Shown piece by piece: positions 50,526-61,400 of a stretch of 64,000 bases of DNA; within the stretch, counting starts at the first letter, position 1, and each line of letters begins with the position of its first letter. This DNA is from Taeniopygia guttata (Eukaryota; Chordata; Aves; Passeriformes; Estrildidae). The notes under the pieces are model-generated. The model did no database searches. It had not been told where the DNA came from and saw nothing but the letters and a program-made list of their open reading frames with translations. Where the stretch lies: positions 151,799,001 through 151,863,000 of the forward strand of contig NC_133026.1 of NCBI RefSeq assembly GCF_048771995.1. The letters are read 5' to 3'. The position numbers were made by a program, and so were the translations under genes.

Positions 50526-50760
50526 CAGGCCACGCCCACCACAAAAACCGCGCCCACCACAAAACCACGCCCATCGGGGAAAACCACGCCCACAACAGAC
50601 CACGCCCACAACAAGCCACTCCCCCAGCTGGAGACACGCCCACCGCTAAACCACGCCCATAATTACATTACGCCCATTAAAACCACGCCCACCGCCAAAC
50701 CACGCCCCTCGCCAACCACGCCCATCACAAAACCACGCCCCTCCCGGCCCCGCCCACTCC
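50526..50760. promoter_or_regulatory. CCACGCCCA array upstream of CYC1
   Basis: About 17 copies of ACCACGCCCA with 3 to 10 variable bases between them. CACGCCC matches Sp/KLF GT-box sites. It lies 125-360 bases upstream of the CYC1 ATG and inside the GPAA1 transcript end, so a promoter role is inference. Confidence 0.6.
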
Positions 50761-50779
50761 CCATTTTGGGGGTCTCGGC

Positions 50780-52150
50780 CTTGGGGGATGTCGGGGCTCT
50801 GTCTGTGTGTCTGTCCAGAGGGTTTGGGGTGTCTCCCTGTGTCCGGGGCTCTGTCCGTGTGTCCATCCAGGGCTCTGTCTGTGTGTCCATCCGGGCACTG
50901 TCCGTGTGTCCATCCGGGGAACTGTCCGTGTGTCCATCCAGGGCTCTGTCCGTGTGTCCATCCGGGGGATCTGGGGTGTGTCTATGTGTCCATCCGGGGA
51001 ACTGTCCGTGTGTCCATCCAGGGCTCTGTCCGTGTGTCCATCCGGGGGATCTGGGGTGTGTCCATGTGTCCATCCAGGGCTCTGTCCGTGTGTCCGGGGG
51101 GTCTGGGGTGTGTCCGTGTGTCCATCCAGGGCTCTGTCCATGTGTCCAGAGGGTTTCGGGTGTGTCCATGTGTCCATCTGGGGCTCTGTCCGTGTGTCCA
51201 GAGGGTTTCGGGTGTGTCCGTGTGTCCCTCTGTGGCACTGTCCGTGTGTCTGTCTGGGGCTCTGTCCGTGCGTCCAGAGGGTTTCGGGTGTGTCTGTGTG
51301 TTCATCCAGGGCTCTGTCCATGTGTCCATCTGGGGAACTGTCCGTGTGTCCATCCAGGGCTCTGTCCGTGTGTCCATCCAGAGCTCTGTCCATGTGTCCA
51401 GAGGGTTTTGGGTGTGTCCGTGTGTCCATCCGGGGCATTGTCCGTGTGTCCATCCGGGGCTCTGTCCGTGCGTCCAGAGGGTTTCGGGTGTGTCCGTGTG
51501 TCCCTCCAGAGCTCTGTCCGTGTGTCCATCTGGGGCTCTGTCCGTGTGTCCACGGGGTCTGGGTTCTGTCCGTGTGTCCATCCGGGGCTCTGTCCGTGTG
51601 TCCAGAGGGTTTCGGGTGTGTCCGTGTGTCTCTCCAGGGCTGTCACCGCCATGGGGGTCGCTCTGTGGGACTGTCCATGGGCCTGTCCCCGCTGGAGCTC
51701 TGTCCGTGTGTCCATCCGCGTGTCTGTCCCGTGTCCGTGTGTCCGTGTGTCCGTGCCGTGTCCGTGTGTCCGTCCCTCACTTCCAGAAGAGCACGTTCCA
51801 GAGCAGCAGCCAGCAGGGGTAGGCTCCCAGGCAGAGCAGGGGGCTCAGGTGTGCTCAGGTGTGCTCAGGTGTGGGGTCCGTGGGTGTGTCCGTGGGTGTG
51901 TCCGTGTGTCCATCCCGTGTCCGTGTGTCCGTCCCTCACTTCCAGAAGAGCACGTTCCAGAGCAGCAGCCAGCAGGGGTGGGCGCCCAGGCAGAGCAGGG
52001 GGCTCAGGTGTGCTCAGGTGTGGGTGATGTGGGTCTGTCCATGTGTCCATGTGTCCATCCCGTGTCCGTGTGTCCGTCACTTCCAGAAGAGCACGTTCCA
52101 GAGCAGCAGCCAGCAGGGGTAGGCGCCCAGGCAGAGCAGGGGGCTCAGGT
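50780..52150. repeat. GTGTCCATCC array and last-exon copies, GPAA1 3' UTR
   Basis: GTCCGTGTGTCCATCCAGGG units fill about 50780-51770. Three copies of the last-exon end, stop codon included, follow (from about 51779, 51930 and 52080). Confidence 0.94.
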
Positions 52151-52248
52151 GTGCACAGGTGTGGGGTCCGTGGGTGTGTCCGTGTGTCCATGGGTGTGTC
52201 CGTGTGTCCGTCCCGTGTCCGTGTGTCCATCCCGTGTCCGTGTGTCCG

Positions 52249-52492
52249 TCACTTCCAGAAGAGCACGTTCCAGAGCAGCAGCCAGCAGGGGTAGGCGCCC
52301 AGGCAGAGCAGGGGGCTCAGGTGTGCCCCGTGCAGGTGCTCCTGCAGCAGCCCCTGGCCCAGCGCCCCCAGGAAGCGCTGCCAGGCCTCGCCCAGCCCCG
52401 CGGGCGCCTCCAGCAGCTCCCGCTCCAGCAGCACGGCCAGGAACAGGGACAGCCCTGGCGTGGTCAGCACCAGGAGAACGGCCAGGGGCAGC
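52249..52492 (-). CDS. GPAA1: GPAA1 last coding exon
   Basis: Encodes [20 protein letters not shown] through [16 protein letters not shown] and TGA at 52249-52251. Five acceptor-side copies precede it and three copies of its last 60-70 bases lie in the 3' UTR. Confidence 0.96.
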
Positions 52493-55400
52493 CTGGGGGG
52501 GGCAGGGGGGTTAGAGACCCCTGGGACCACCCAAAACCTCCCCAGGAACAGCGACAGCCCCGGCGTGCTCAGCACCAGGAGCATAGCCAGGGGCAGCCTG
52601 GGGGGGGCAGGGGGTTAGAGACCCCTGGGACCACCCTGGGACCACCCAAACCCACCCAGAGCCCCCCAGGAACCACCCAGAGCCCCCCAGGAACCACCCA
52701 GGAACAGCGACAGCCCCGGTGTGGTCAGCACCAGGAGAACGGCCAGGGGCAGCCTGCGGGGGGCAGGGGGTTAGAGACCCCTGGGACCACCCTGGGACCA
52801 CCCCAGGAACCACCCAAAACCACCCAGGAACAGCGACAGTCCTGGTGTGGTCAGCACCAGGAGAACAGCCAGGGGCAGCCTGGGGAGGGCAGGGGGGTTA
52901 GAGACCCCTGGGACCCCCAGGAACCACCCAGAGCCCCCCAGGAACCACCCCAAACCGCCCAGGAACAGCGACAGCCCCGGTGTGGTCAGCACCAGGAGAA
53001 CAGCCAGGGGCAGCCTGGGGAGGGCAGGGGGGTTAGAGGCCCCTGGGACCCCCGGGAACCACCCCAGGAACCACCCTGAGACCCCTGGGACCCCCGGGAA
53101 CCACCCCAGGAACCACCCAGAGCCCCCCAGGAACCACCCAGAGCCCCCAGGAACCACCCAGAGCCCCCCAGGAACAGCGACAGCCCTGGTGTGCTCAGCA
53201 CCAGGAGAACAGTCAGGGGCAGCCTGCGGAGGGCAGGGGGGTTAGAGACCCCTGGGACCACCCAAAACCACCCCAGGGACACCCAGGGACCCTCAGGGAC
53301 ACCCAGGGGAATCCCAGGGACCCTCAGGGACACTCAGGGACCACTAGAGACACCCAGGGGACACCCAGGGGACACCCAGGGGACCCTCAGGGACACCCTC
53401 AGGGACACCCAGGGACCACCAGGGACACCCAGGGATCACCAGGCACACCCAGGGGACACCCAGGGACCCTCGGGAGACACTCAGGGACCCCCAGGGACAC
53501 CCAGAGACCACCAGGGATCACCAGGGACCCCCAGGGACTCCCAGGGATCCTCAGGGACACCCAGGGGACACCCAGGGACACCCAGGGCCCCCTCCTCACC
53601 TGTGTCCAAGGGCTCTCACCTGCCCCCCCCGAGGTGTCACCTGTCCCTAGGGTGTCCCCAGGGTGCCCCCATGGCTCACCTGTCCCTAGGGTGTCCTCAG
53701 GGGCTCTCACCTGTCCCCAGGCTGTCCCTGTGCTCATCTGTCCCCGCGCTGTCCCCTTCCTGTCCCTGTGCTGTCCCCATCCTGTCCCCATCCTGTCCCC
53801 ATCCTGTCCCCATCCTGTCCCCGTCCTGTCCCCATCCTGTCCCCATCCTGTCCTTATCCTGTCCCCATCCTGTCCCGATCCTGTCCCCGTCCTGTCCCCC
53901 ATCCTGTCCCCGTCCTGTCCCCGTCCTGTCCCCGTCCTGTCCCCCATCCTGTCCCCATCCTGTCCCCATCCTGTCCTTATCCTGTCCCCATCCTGTCCCG
54001 ATCCTGTCCCCACACTGTCCCCATCCTGTCCCCGTCCTGTCCCCGTCCTGTCCCCGTCCTGTCCCCCTCCTGTCCCCATCCTGTCCCCATGCTGTCCCCA
54101 TCCTGTCCCCGTCCTGTCCCCGTCCTGTCCCCGTCCTGTCCCCATCCTGTCCCCATCCTGTCCCCGTCCTGTCCCCATGCTGTCCCCATCCTGTCCCCGT
54201 CCTGTCCCCATCCTGTCCCCATCCTGTCCCTGTCCTGTCCCCATCCTGTCCCCATCCTGTCCCGGTGCTGTCCCCATCCTGTCCCCACGCTGTCCCCTCT
54301 CACCTGCTGCCCCCGGGCCGCACAGCAGCCGCGGGTGGCACGAGGGTGGCACCCAGCAGGAAGCCCAGGGAGAAGTTGAGCAGGGCCAGGCAGGTGAGGA
54401 GCAGCGCCAGGGCCAGCAGGGCCAGCAGCTTCAGGGTCATCCAGCCGCGCTGGCCACCGCCAGAGAGGGCTCTGGGGACAGGGACATGGGGTCAGTGTCA
54501 CCCCGGGGTCACACAGTGTCACCCCGGGGTCACCCAGGGTCATCCAGCCGCGCTGGCCACCGCCGGACAGGGCCCTGGGGACAGGGACACGGGGTCAGTG
54601 TCACACAGGGTCACACAGTGTCACCCAGGGTCATCCAGCCACGCTGGCCACCGCCGGACAGGGCCCTGGGGACAGGGACATGGGGTCACACGGGGTCACA
54701 GTGTCACACAGTGTCACCCCGGGGTCACACAGTGTCACCCAGGGTCATCCAGCCGCGCTGGCCACCGCCGGACAGGGCCCTGGGGACACACAGGGACACA
54801 TGGGGTCACATGGGGTCACACGGGGTCACACAGTGTCACACGGGCAGTGCCCGTACCTGTGGGTGCTGTGGGGCAGCCCCATACCCACCTATGGGTGCTG
54901 TGGGGCAGCGCCATCCCCCCCATACCCACCTATGGGTGCTGTGGGGCACCCCATACCCACCTGTGGGTGCTGTGGGGCAGCCCCACACCCATGCCCATAC
55001 CCACCTGTGGCTGCTGTGGGGCAGCCCCATACCCACCTGTGGGTGCTGTGGGGCAGCCCCACACCCCCCACACCCGTACCCACCTGTGGGTGCTGTGGGG
55101 CAGCCCCACACCCATACCCACCTGTGGGTGCTGTGGGGCAGCCCCACACCCATACCCACCTGTGTGTGCTGTGGGGCAGTGCCATCCCCGCCATACCCAC
55201 CTGTGGGTGCTGTGGGGCAGCCCCACACCCATACCCACCTGTGTGTGCTGTGGGGCAGCCCGTACCCACCTATGGGTGCTGTGGGGCAGCCCCATACCTG
55301 TACCCATACCCACCTATGGGTGCTGTGGGGCAGCCCCATACCCGTACCCACCTATGGGTGCTGTGGGGCAGCCCCATACCCACCTGTGTGTGCTGTGGGG

Positions 55401-58400
55401 CAGCCCGTACCCACCTATGCGTGCTGTGGGGCAGCCCCATACCTGTACCCATACCCACCTATGGGTGCTGTGGGGCACCCCACACCCCATACCCACCTGT
55501 GGGTGCTGTGGGGCAGCCCCACACCCACACCCATACCCACCCGTGTGTGCTGTGGGGCAGCCCCACACCTCATACCCACCTGTGTGTGCTGTGGGGCAGC
55601 CCCACACCCATACCCACCTGTGGGTGCTGTGGGGCAGTGCCACCCCCATACCCACCTGTGGGTGCTGTGGGGCAACCCATACCCACCTGTGGGTGCTGTG
55701 GGGCAGTGCCATCCCCATACCCATACCCACCTGTGGGTGCTGTGGGGCAGCCCCACACCCCCCACACCCATACCCACCTGTGTGTGCTGTGGGACACCCC
55801 ATACCCACCTGTGTGTGCTGTGGGGCAGCCCCACACCCCATACCCACCTGTGTGTGCTGTGGGGCAGCCCCACACCCATACCCACCTATGGGTGCTGTGG
55901 GGCAGTCCCATACCCACCTGTGTGTGCTGTGGGGCAGCCCCACACCCCATGCCCATACCCACCTGTGGGTGCTGTGGGGCAGCGCCACACACCCATACCC
56001 ACCTGTGGGTGCTGTGGGGCAGCCCCACACCCCATACCCACCTGTGGGTGCTGTGAGGCAGCCCCACACCCGTACCCATACCCACCTATGGGTGCTGTGG
56101 GGCAGCCCCATACCCGTACCCACCTGTGTGTGCTGTGGGGCAGCCCCACACCTCATACCCACCTGTGGGTGCTGTGGGGCAGCCCCATACCTGTACCCAT
56201 ACCCACCTGTGTGTGCTGTGGGGCAGCCCCATACCCATACCCACCTGTGGGTGCTGTGGGGCAGTGCCACCCCCATACCCATACCCACCTGTGGGTGCTG
56301 TGGGGCAGCCCCACACCCATACCCACCTATGGGTGCTGTGGGGCAGCGCCATCCCCGCCCCACACCCATACCCACCTATGGGTGCTGTGGGGCAGCGCCA
56401 TGCCCACCCCACACCCGTACCCATACCCACCCGTGGGTGCTGTGGGGCACCCCATACCCACCTGTGGGTGCTGTGGGGCAGCGCCATCCCCACACCCCAT
56501 ACCCACCTATGGGTGCTGTGGGGCAGCCCCATACCCACACCCGTACCCACCTGTGTGTGCTGTGGGGCAGCCCCATACCCACCTGTGGGTGCTGTGGGGC
56601 AGCCCCATACCTGTACCCATACCCACCTATGGGTGCTGTGGGGCAGCCCCACACCCATACCCACCTATGGGTGCTGTGGGGCAGCGCCATCTCCCCCATA
56701 CCCACCTGTGTGTGCTGTGGGGCAGTGCCAGCCCCATACCCACCTGTGGGTGCTGTGGGGCAGCCCCACACCCATACCCACCTGTGGGTGCTGTGGGGCA
56801 GCCCCACACCCCATACCCATACCCACCTGTGGGTGCTGTGGGGCAGCGCCACACCCACCTGTGGGTGCTGTGGGGCAGCGCCACCCCCACACCCCATACC
56901 CACCTATGGGTGCTGTGGGGCAGCCCCACACCCATACCCACCTGTGTGTGCTGTGGGGCAGCCCCACACCCGTACCCATACCCACCTGTGGGTGCTGTGG
57001 GGCACCCCATACCCCCCTGTGTGTGCTGTGGGGCAGCCCCACGCCCCCCACACCCATACCCACCTATGGGTGCTGTGGGGCAGCGCCATCCCCGCCCCAC
57101 ACCCATACCCATACCCACCTGTGGGTGCTGTGGGGCAGCGCCATCCCCGCCACGTAGATGCCGATCAGCGCCAGCACCACGGCCTCGGCCTCGCCCACGG
57201 GGAAGTGCTGGGTGGCCACGGCCTGACCCCGCACGGGCAGCAGGTACAGGGCAGCCCCCGCGCCCCCCGAGACCAGAATGGGGGGCAGCAGCCACAGGAG
57301 CCCCCCACGGGCCTGGGGGGCACAAACAGGGCACAATGTGGGGCACAGCAGGTACAGGGCGGCCCCCGCGCCCCCCGAGACCAGAACGGGGGGCAGGAGC
57401 CACAGGAGCCCCCCGCGGGCCTGGGGGGCACAAACAGGGCACAGTGTGGGGCACAGGGCGGCCCCCGCGCCCCCCGAGACCAAAACGGGGGGCAGCAGCC
57501 ACAGGAGCCCCCCGCGGGCCTGGGGGGCACAGAGGGGTCAGGGTGTGGGGCACAATGTGGGGCACAGCAGGTACAGGGCGGCCCCCGCGCCCCCCGACAC
57601 CAGAATGGGGGGCAGGAGCCACAGGAGACCCCCACGGGCCTGGGGGGCACAGAGGGGGCACAATGTGGGGCACAGTGTGGGGCAGGGAGAGTACAATGGG
57701 GTCAGGGTGTGGGGCAGGGAGTGTACAATGGGGTCAGGGTGTGGGGCACAGGGGGTACAGGGGTCACCATGGGGTCAGGGTGTGGGGCACAGGGGTCAGG
57801 GTGTGGGGCACAGGGGGTCAGGGTGTGGGGCACAGGGGGTCAGGGTGTGGGGCACAGGGGGCACAGGGGGTCAGGGTGTGGGGCACAGGGGGCACAGGGG
57901 GCACAGGGGGTCAGGGTGTGGGGCACAGGGGGTACAGGGGGCACAGGGGGTCAGGGTGTGGGGCACAGGGGTCACCATGGGGTCAGGGTGTGGGGCACAG
58001 GGGGTACAGGGGGTCAGGGTGTGGGGCGCAGGGGGCACAGGGGGCTCTGGGGTCACTCTGGCGGTCCCGGGGTGGGTCTGGGGGTCCCAGGTGGGTCTGG
58101 GGTCTCTCACCTCCTCGGGCGGGGGGTCCCCCTCCCCCTCATCGCTCCGGCTCAGCCGCATCCACAGGTCCAGGGCGTGGGGGAGGGGTCAAGGAAAGGG
58201 TTTTTACCCCATTTTTTGCCATTTCTTTCCAGTTTTTTCCCGTTTTCCCCCATTTTTGCCCCATTTCACCCCGGATATGCGCAGGGCCAGCACGAGCAGC
58301 AGCAGCCCCAGGGCGGGCATGCAGGAGCCAATTTCCCCTGTTTTTAATCCATTTTTACCCCGTTTTTTCCCATTTTTACCCTGTTTTTTCGCATTTTTGC

Positions 58401-61400
58401 CCATTTTTTCCCGATTTCCCTGTTTTTCACCCCAGATATGTGCAGGGCCAGCACGAGCAGCAGCAGCCCCAGGGCGGGCATGTAGGAGCCCATTTCCCTG
58501 TTTTTAATCCATTTTTACCCTGTTTTTAACCCATTTTTTGCCATTTTTTCCCCATTTTTCCCCATTTCCCCCCATTTTTTCCCGTTTTCCCTGTTTTTCA
58601 CCCCGGATATGCGCAGGGCCAGCACGAGCAGCAGCAGCCCCAGGGCGGGCATGCAGGAGCCCATTTCCCCTGTTTTTAATCCATTTTTACCCTGTTTTTA
58701 CCCCATTTTTATCCTGTTTTTACCCCATTTTTTGCCCGTTTTTTGCCCTTTTTTCCCCATTTTCCCCCATTTTTTCCCGATTTCCCCATTTTTCACCCCG
58801 GATATGCGCAGGGCCAGCACGAGCAGCAGCAGCCCCAGGGCGGGCATGCAGGAGCCCATTTCCCTGTTTTTAATCCATTTTTACCCCATTTTTTGCCCGT
58901 TTTTTCCCATTTTTTCCCCGTTTTTTCCCGTTTTTGCCCATTTTTGCCCCATTTCACCCCGGATATGCGCAGGGCCAGCACGAGCAGCAGCAGCCCCAGG
59001 GCGGGCAGGCAGGAGCCCATTTCCCCTGTTTTTAATCCATTTTTACCCTGTTTTTTCCCATTTTTTCCCCGTTTTTTGCCATTTTTTCCCCGTTTTTTTC
59101 CGGTTTTGCCCATTTTTTCCTGATTTCCCCGTTTTTCACCCCGGATATGCGCAGGGCCAGCACGAGCAGCAGCAGCCCCAGGGCGGGCATGTAGGAGCCG
59201 ATGGAGACGAAGCGGGACAGGGAGGGCAGCAGGTAGAGGAAATAGGATTGGTGCAGCCGCTCCAGCAGATTGTTCAGCTTCCGGAACATTCCCTCCAGGG
59301 TCCTGGGGGGCAGGGGGGGGTTGGGGTCAGGGGGGACCCCCAAACACAGAGAGAGACACCCTGAGACCCCCAAATCCAGGGAGAGACCCCCAGGACCCCC
59401 CAAATCCAGGGAGAGACCCCCAGGACCCCCCAAATCCAGGGAGAGACCCCCAGGACCCCCCAAATCCAGGGAGAGACCCCCAGGACCCCCCAAATCCAGG
59501 GAGAGACCCCCAAATCCAGGGAGAGACCCCCAGAATCCCCCAAATCCAGGGAAAGACCCCCGGAACCCCCCAATCCAGGGAGAGACCCCCAGGATCCCCC
59601 CCAGTGTCCCCTGAACCCCAGAACCCTCCAAATACCCCAAAACCACCCCAAAACAGCCTGGGACCCCCAAAACTCCCCCAGACTCACAGAACTCCCCCCC
59701 AGGACCCCCCAAACCCCCCCCAGGACCCCCCAAAAAGCCCCCCAGGACCCGGTACCTGCCCAGCGCCCCCAGGTGGAACTTGTGCTGGCGGAAGCTGTTG
59801 ATGCCGCGCAGGGTCAGGGACCCCCAGGGACCCCCAAACCCCCCCAGGACCCCCCCAAACCCCCCCAGGGACCCCCAAAACCCCCCCAGGACCCCCCAAA
59901 CCCCCTCCAGGACCCCGTACCTGCCCAGCGCCCCCAGGTGGAACTTGTGCTGGCGGAAGCTGTTGATGCCGCGCAGGGTCAGGGCCTCGATGCGGAAGCG
60001 CAGGAACAGCCCGTGCGCCCCCCCGGGACCCCCCCCGGCCTGGCCCAGCACCATCAGCCCCATGGTCCGCAGGCTCTGCGCATAGCCCGGCCCCGAGGGG
60101 CCCTCGGGGGGCGGCAGCTGTGGGGAGGGGTCAGTCACTGACCACTGAGTGACCCTGAGTGACCCTGAGTGACCACTGACCCCTCAATGACCACTGAGTG
60201 ACCACTGACCCACTGACCCCTCAGTGACCCCCCCATGGTCCGCAGGCTCTGGGCATAGCCCGGCCCCGAGGGGCCCTCGGGGGGCGGCAGCTGTGGGAGT
60301 GACCCCTGAGTGACCACTGAGTGACCCTGAGTGACCCCTGAGTGACCACTGACCCCTCAGTGACCCCTCAGTGACCCCCCCATGGTCCGCAGGCTCTGGG
60401 CATAGCCCGGCCCCGAGGGGCCCTCCGGGGGCGGCAGCTGTGGGGAGTGACCACTGAGTGACCACTGAGTGACCACTGAGTGACCACTGACCCCTCAGTG
60501 ACCCCCAGGACCCCCCAGGACCCCCACCTTGCCCTGGAAGGTGCAGAGCAGGCCGCTCTTGAGGCAGAAGGAGTGGAAGAGGGTCAGCAGGTCCAGGTTG
60601 GGCACAGCAGCCCCCAGACCCCCCCAGGACCCCCCAAAGCCCCCCAGGACCCCCCAAAGCCCCCCCAGACCCCCCCAGACCCCCACCTTGCCCTGGAAGG
60701 TGCAGAGCAGGCCGCTCTTGAGGCAGAAGGAGTGGAAGAGGGTCAGCAGGTCCAGGTTGGGCACTTGCCCGTTCAGCCCCTCCACGGCCACGTCCACGCT
60801 GGTCAGCACGTCCGAGCTCAGCTCCAGCGCCAGCGCCGCCTGGATGGCGCCCGCCCGGCCCGGGACCCCCCCCGAGTGGATACCTGGGGAGGGGGCACCT
60901 GTGAGACCCCCTGAGAGACCCCCTGAGAGACCCCCATGGCACCCCCATGGTACCCCCAGAACGGCCACGGGACCCCTGAGTGACCCCCGTGTCCAGTCTG
61001 GTCACTGTGTCCGTGCCCAGGGTCACCTGGATGGCCCCACCCGGCCCGGGACCCCCCCCGAGTGGATACCTGGGGGGACAGACCTGTGAGACCCCCTGAG
61101 AGACCCCCACAGCACCCCCAGAACGGCCACGGGACCCCCGTGTGACCCCCGTGGCCACTGCGGTCACTGTGTCCATGCCCAGGGTCACCTGGATGGCCCC
61201 GCCCGGCCCGGGACCCCCCCTCTGAGGGGATACCTGGGGAGGGGGCACCTGTGAGACCCCCTGAGAGACCCCCACGGCACCCCCAGAATGGCCACGGGAC
61301 CCCTGTGTGACGCCTGTGGCCACTGCGGTCACTGTGTCCATGCCCAGGGTCACCTGGATGGCCCCGCCCGGCCCGGGACCCCCCCCGAGTGGATGCCTGG

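Noticed and set aside
54860-57118. CRISPR-like regular array
   Set aside because: Units are contiguous and similar throughout, with no unique spacers, inside an intron of a vertebrate gene.
53191-58347. A 1718-codon open frame, antisense to GPAA1, with [11 protein letters not shown]-type repeats
   Set aside because: It runs through minisatellites that lack stops and overlaps conserved GPAA1 exons on the other strand. It has no start context, no domain and frames with the same length exist beside it.
59753-59813. A second LRGINSFRQ exon of GPAA1
   Set aside because: It has a donor but no acceptor, and the full exon lies at 59921-60117. It is one of the exon-edge copies.
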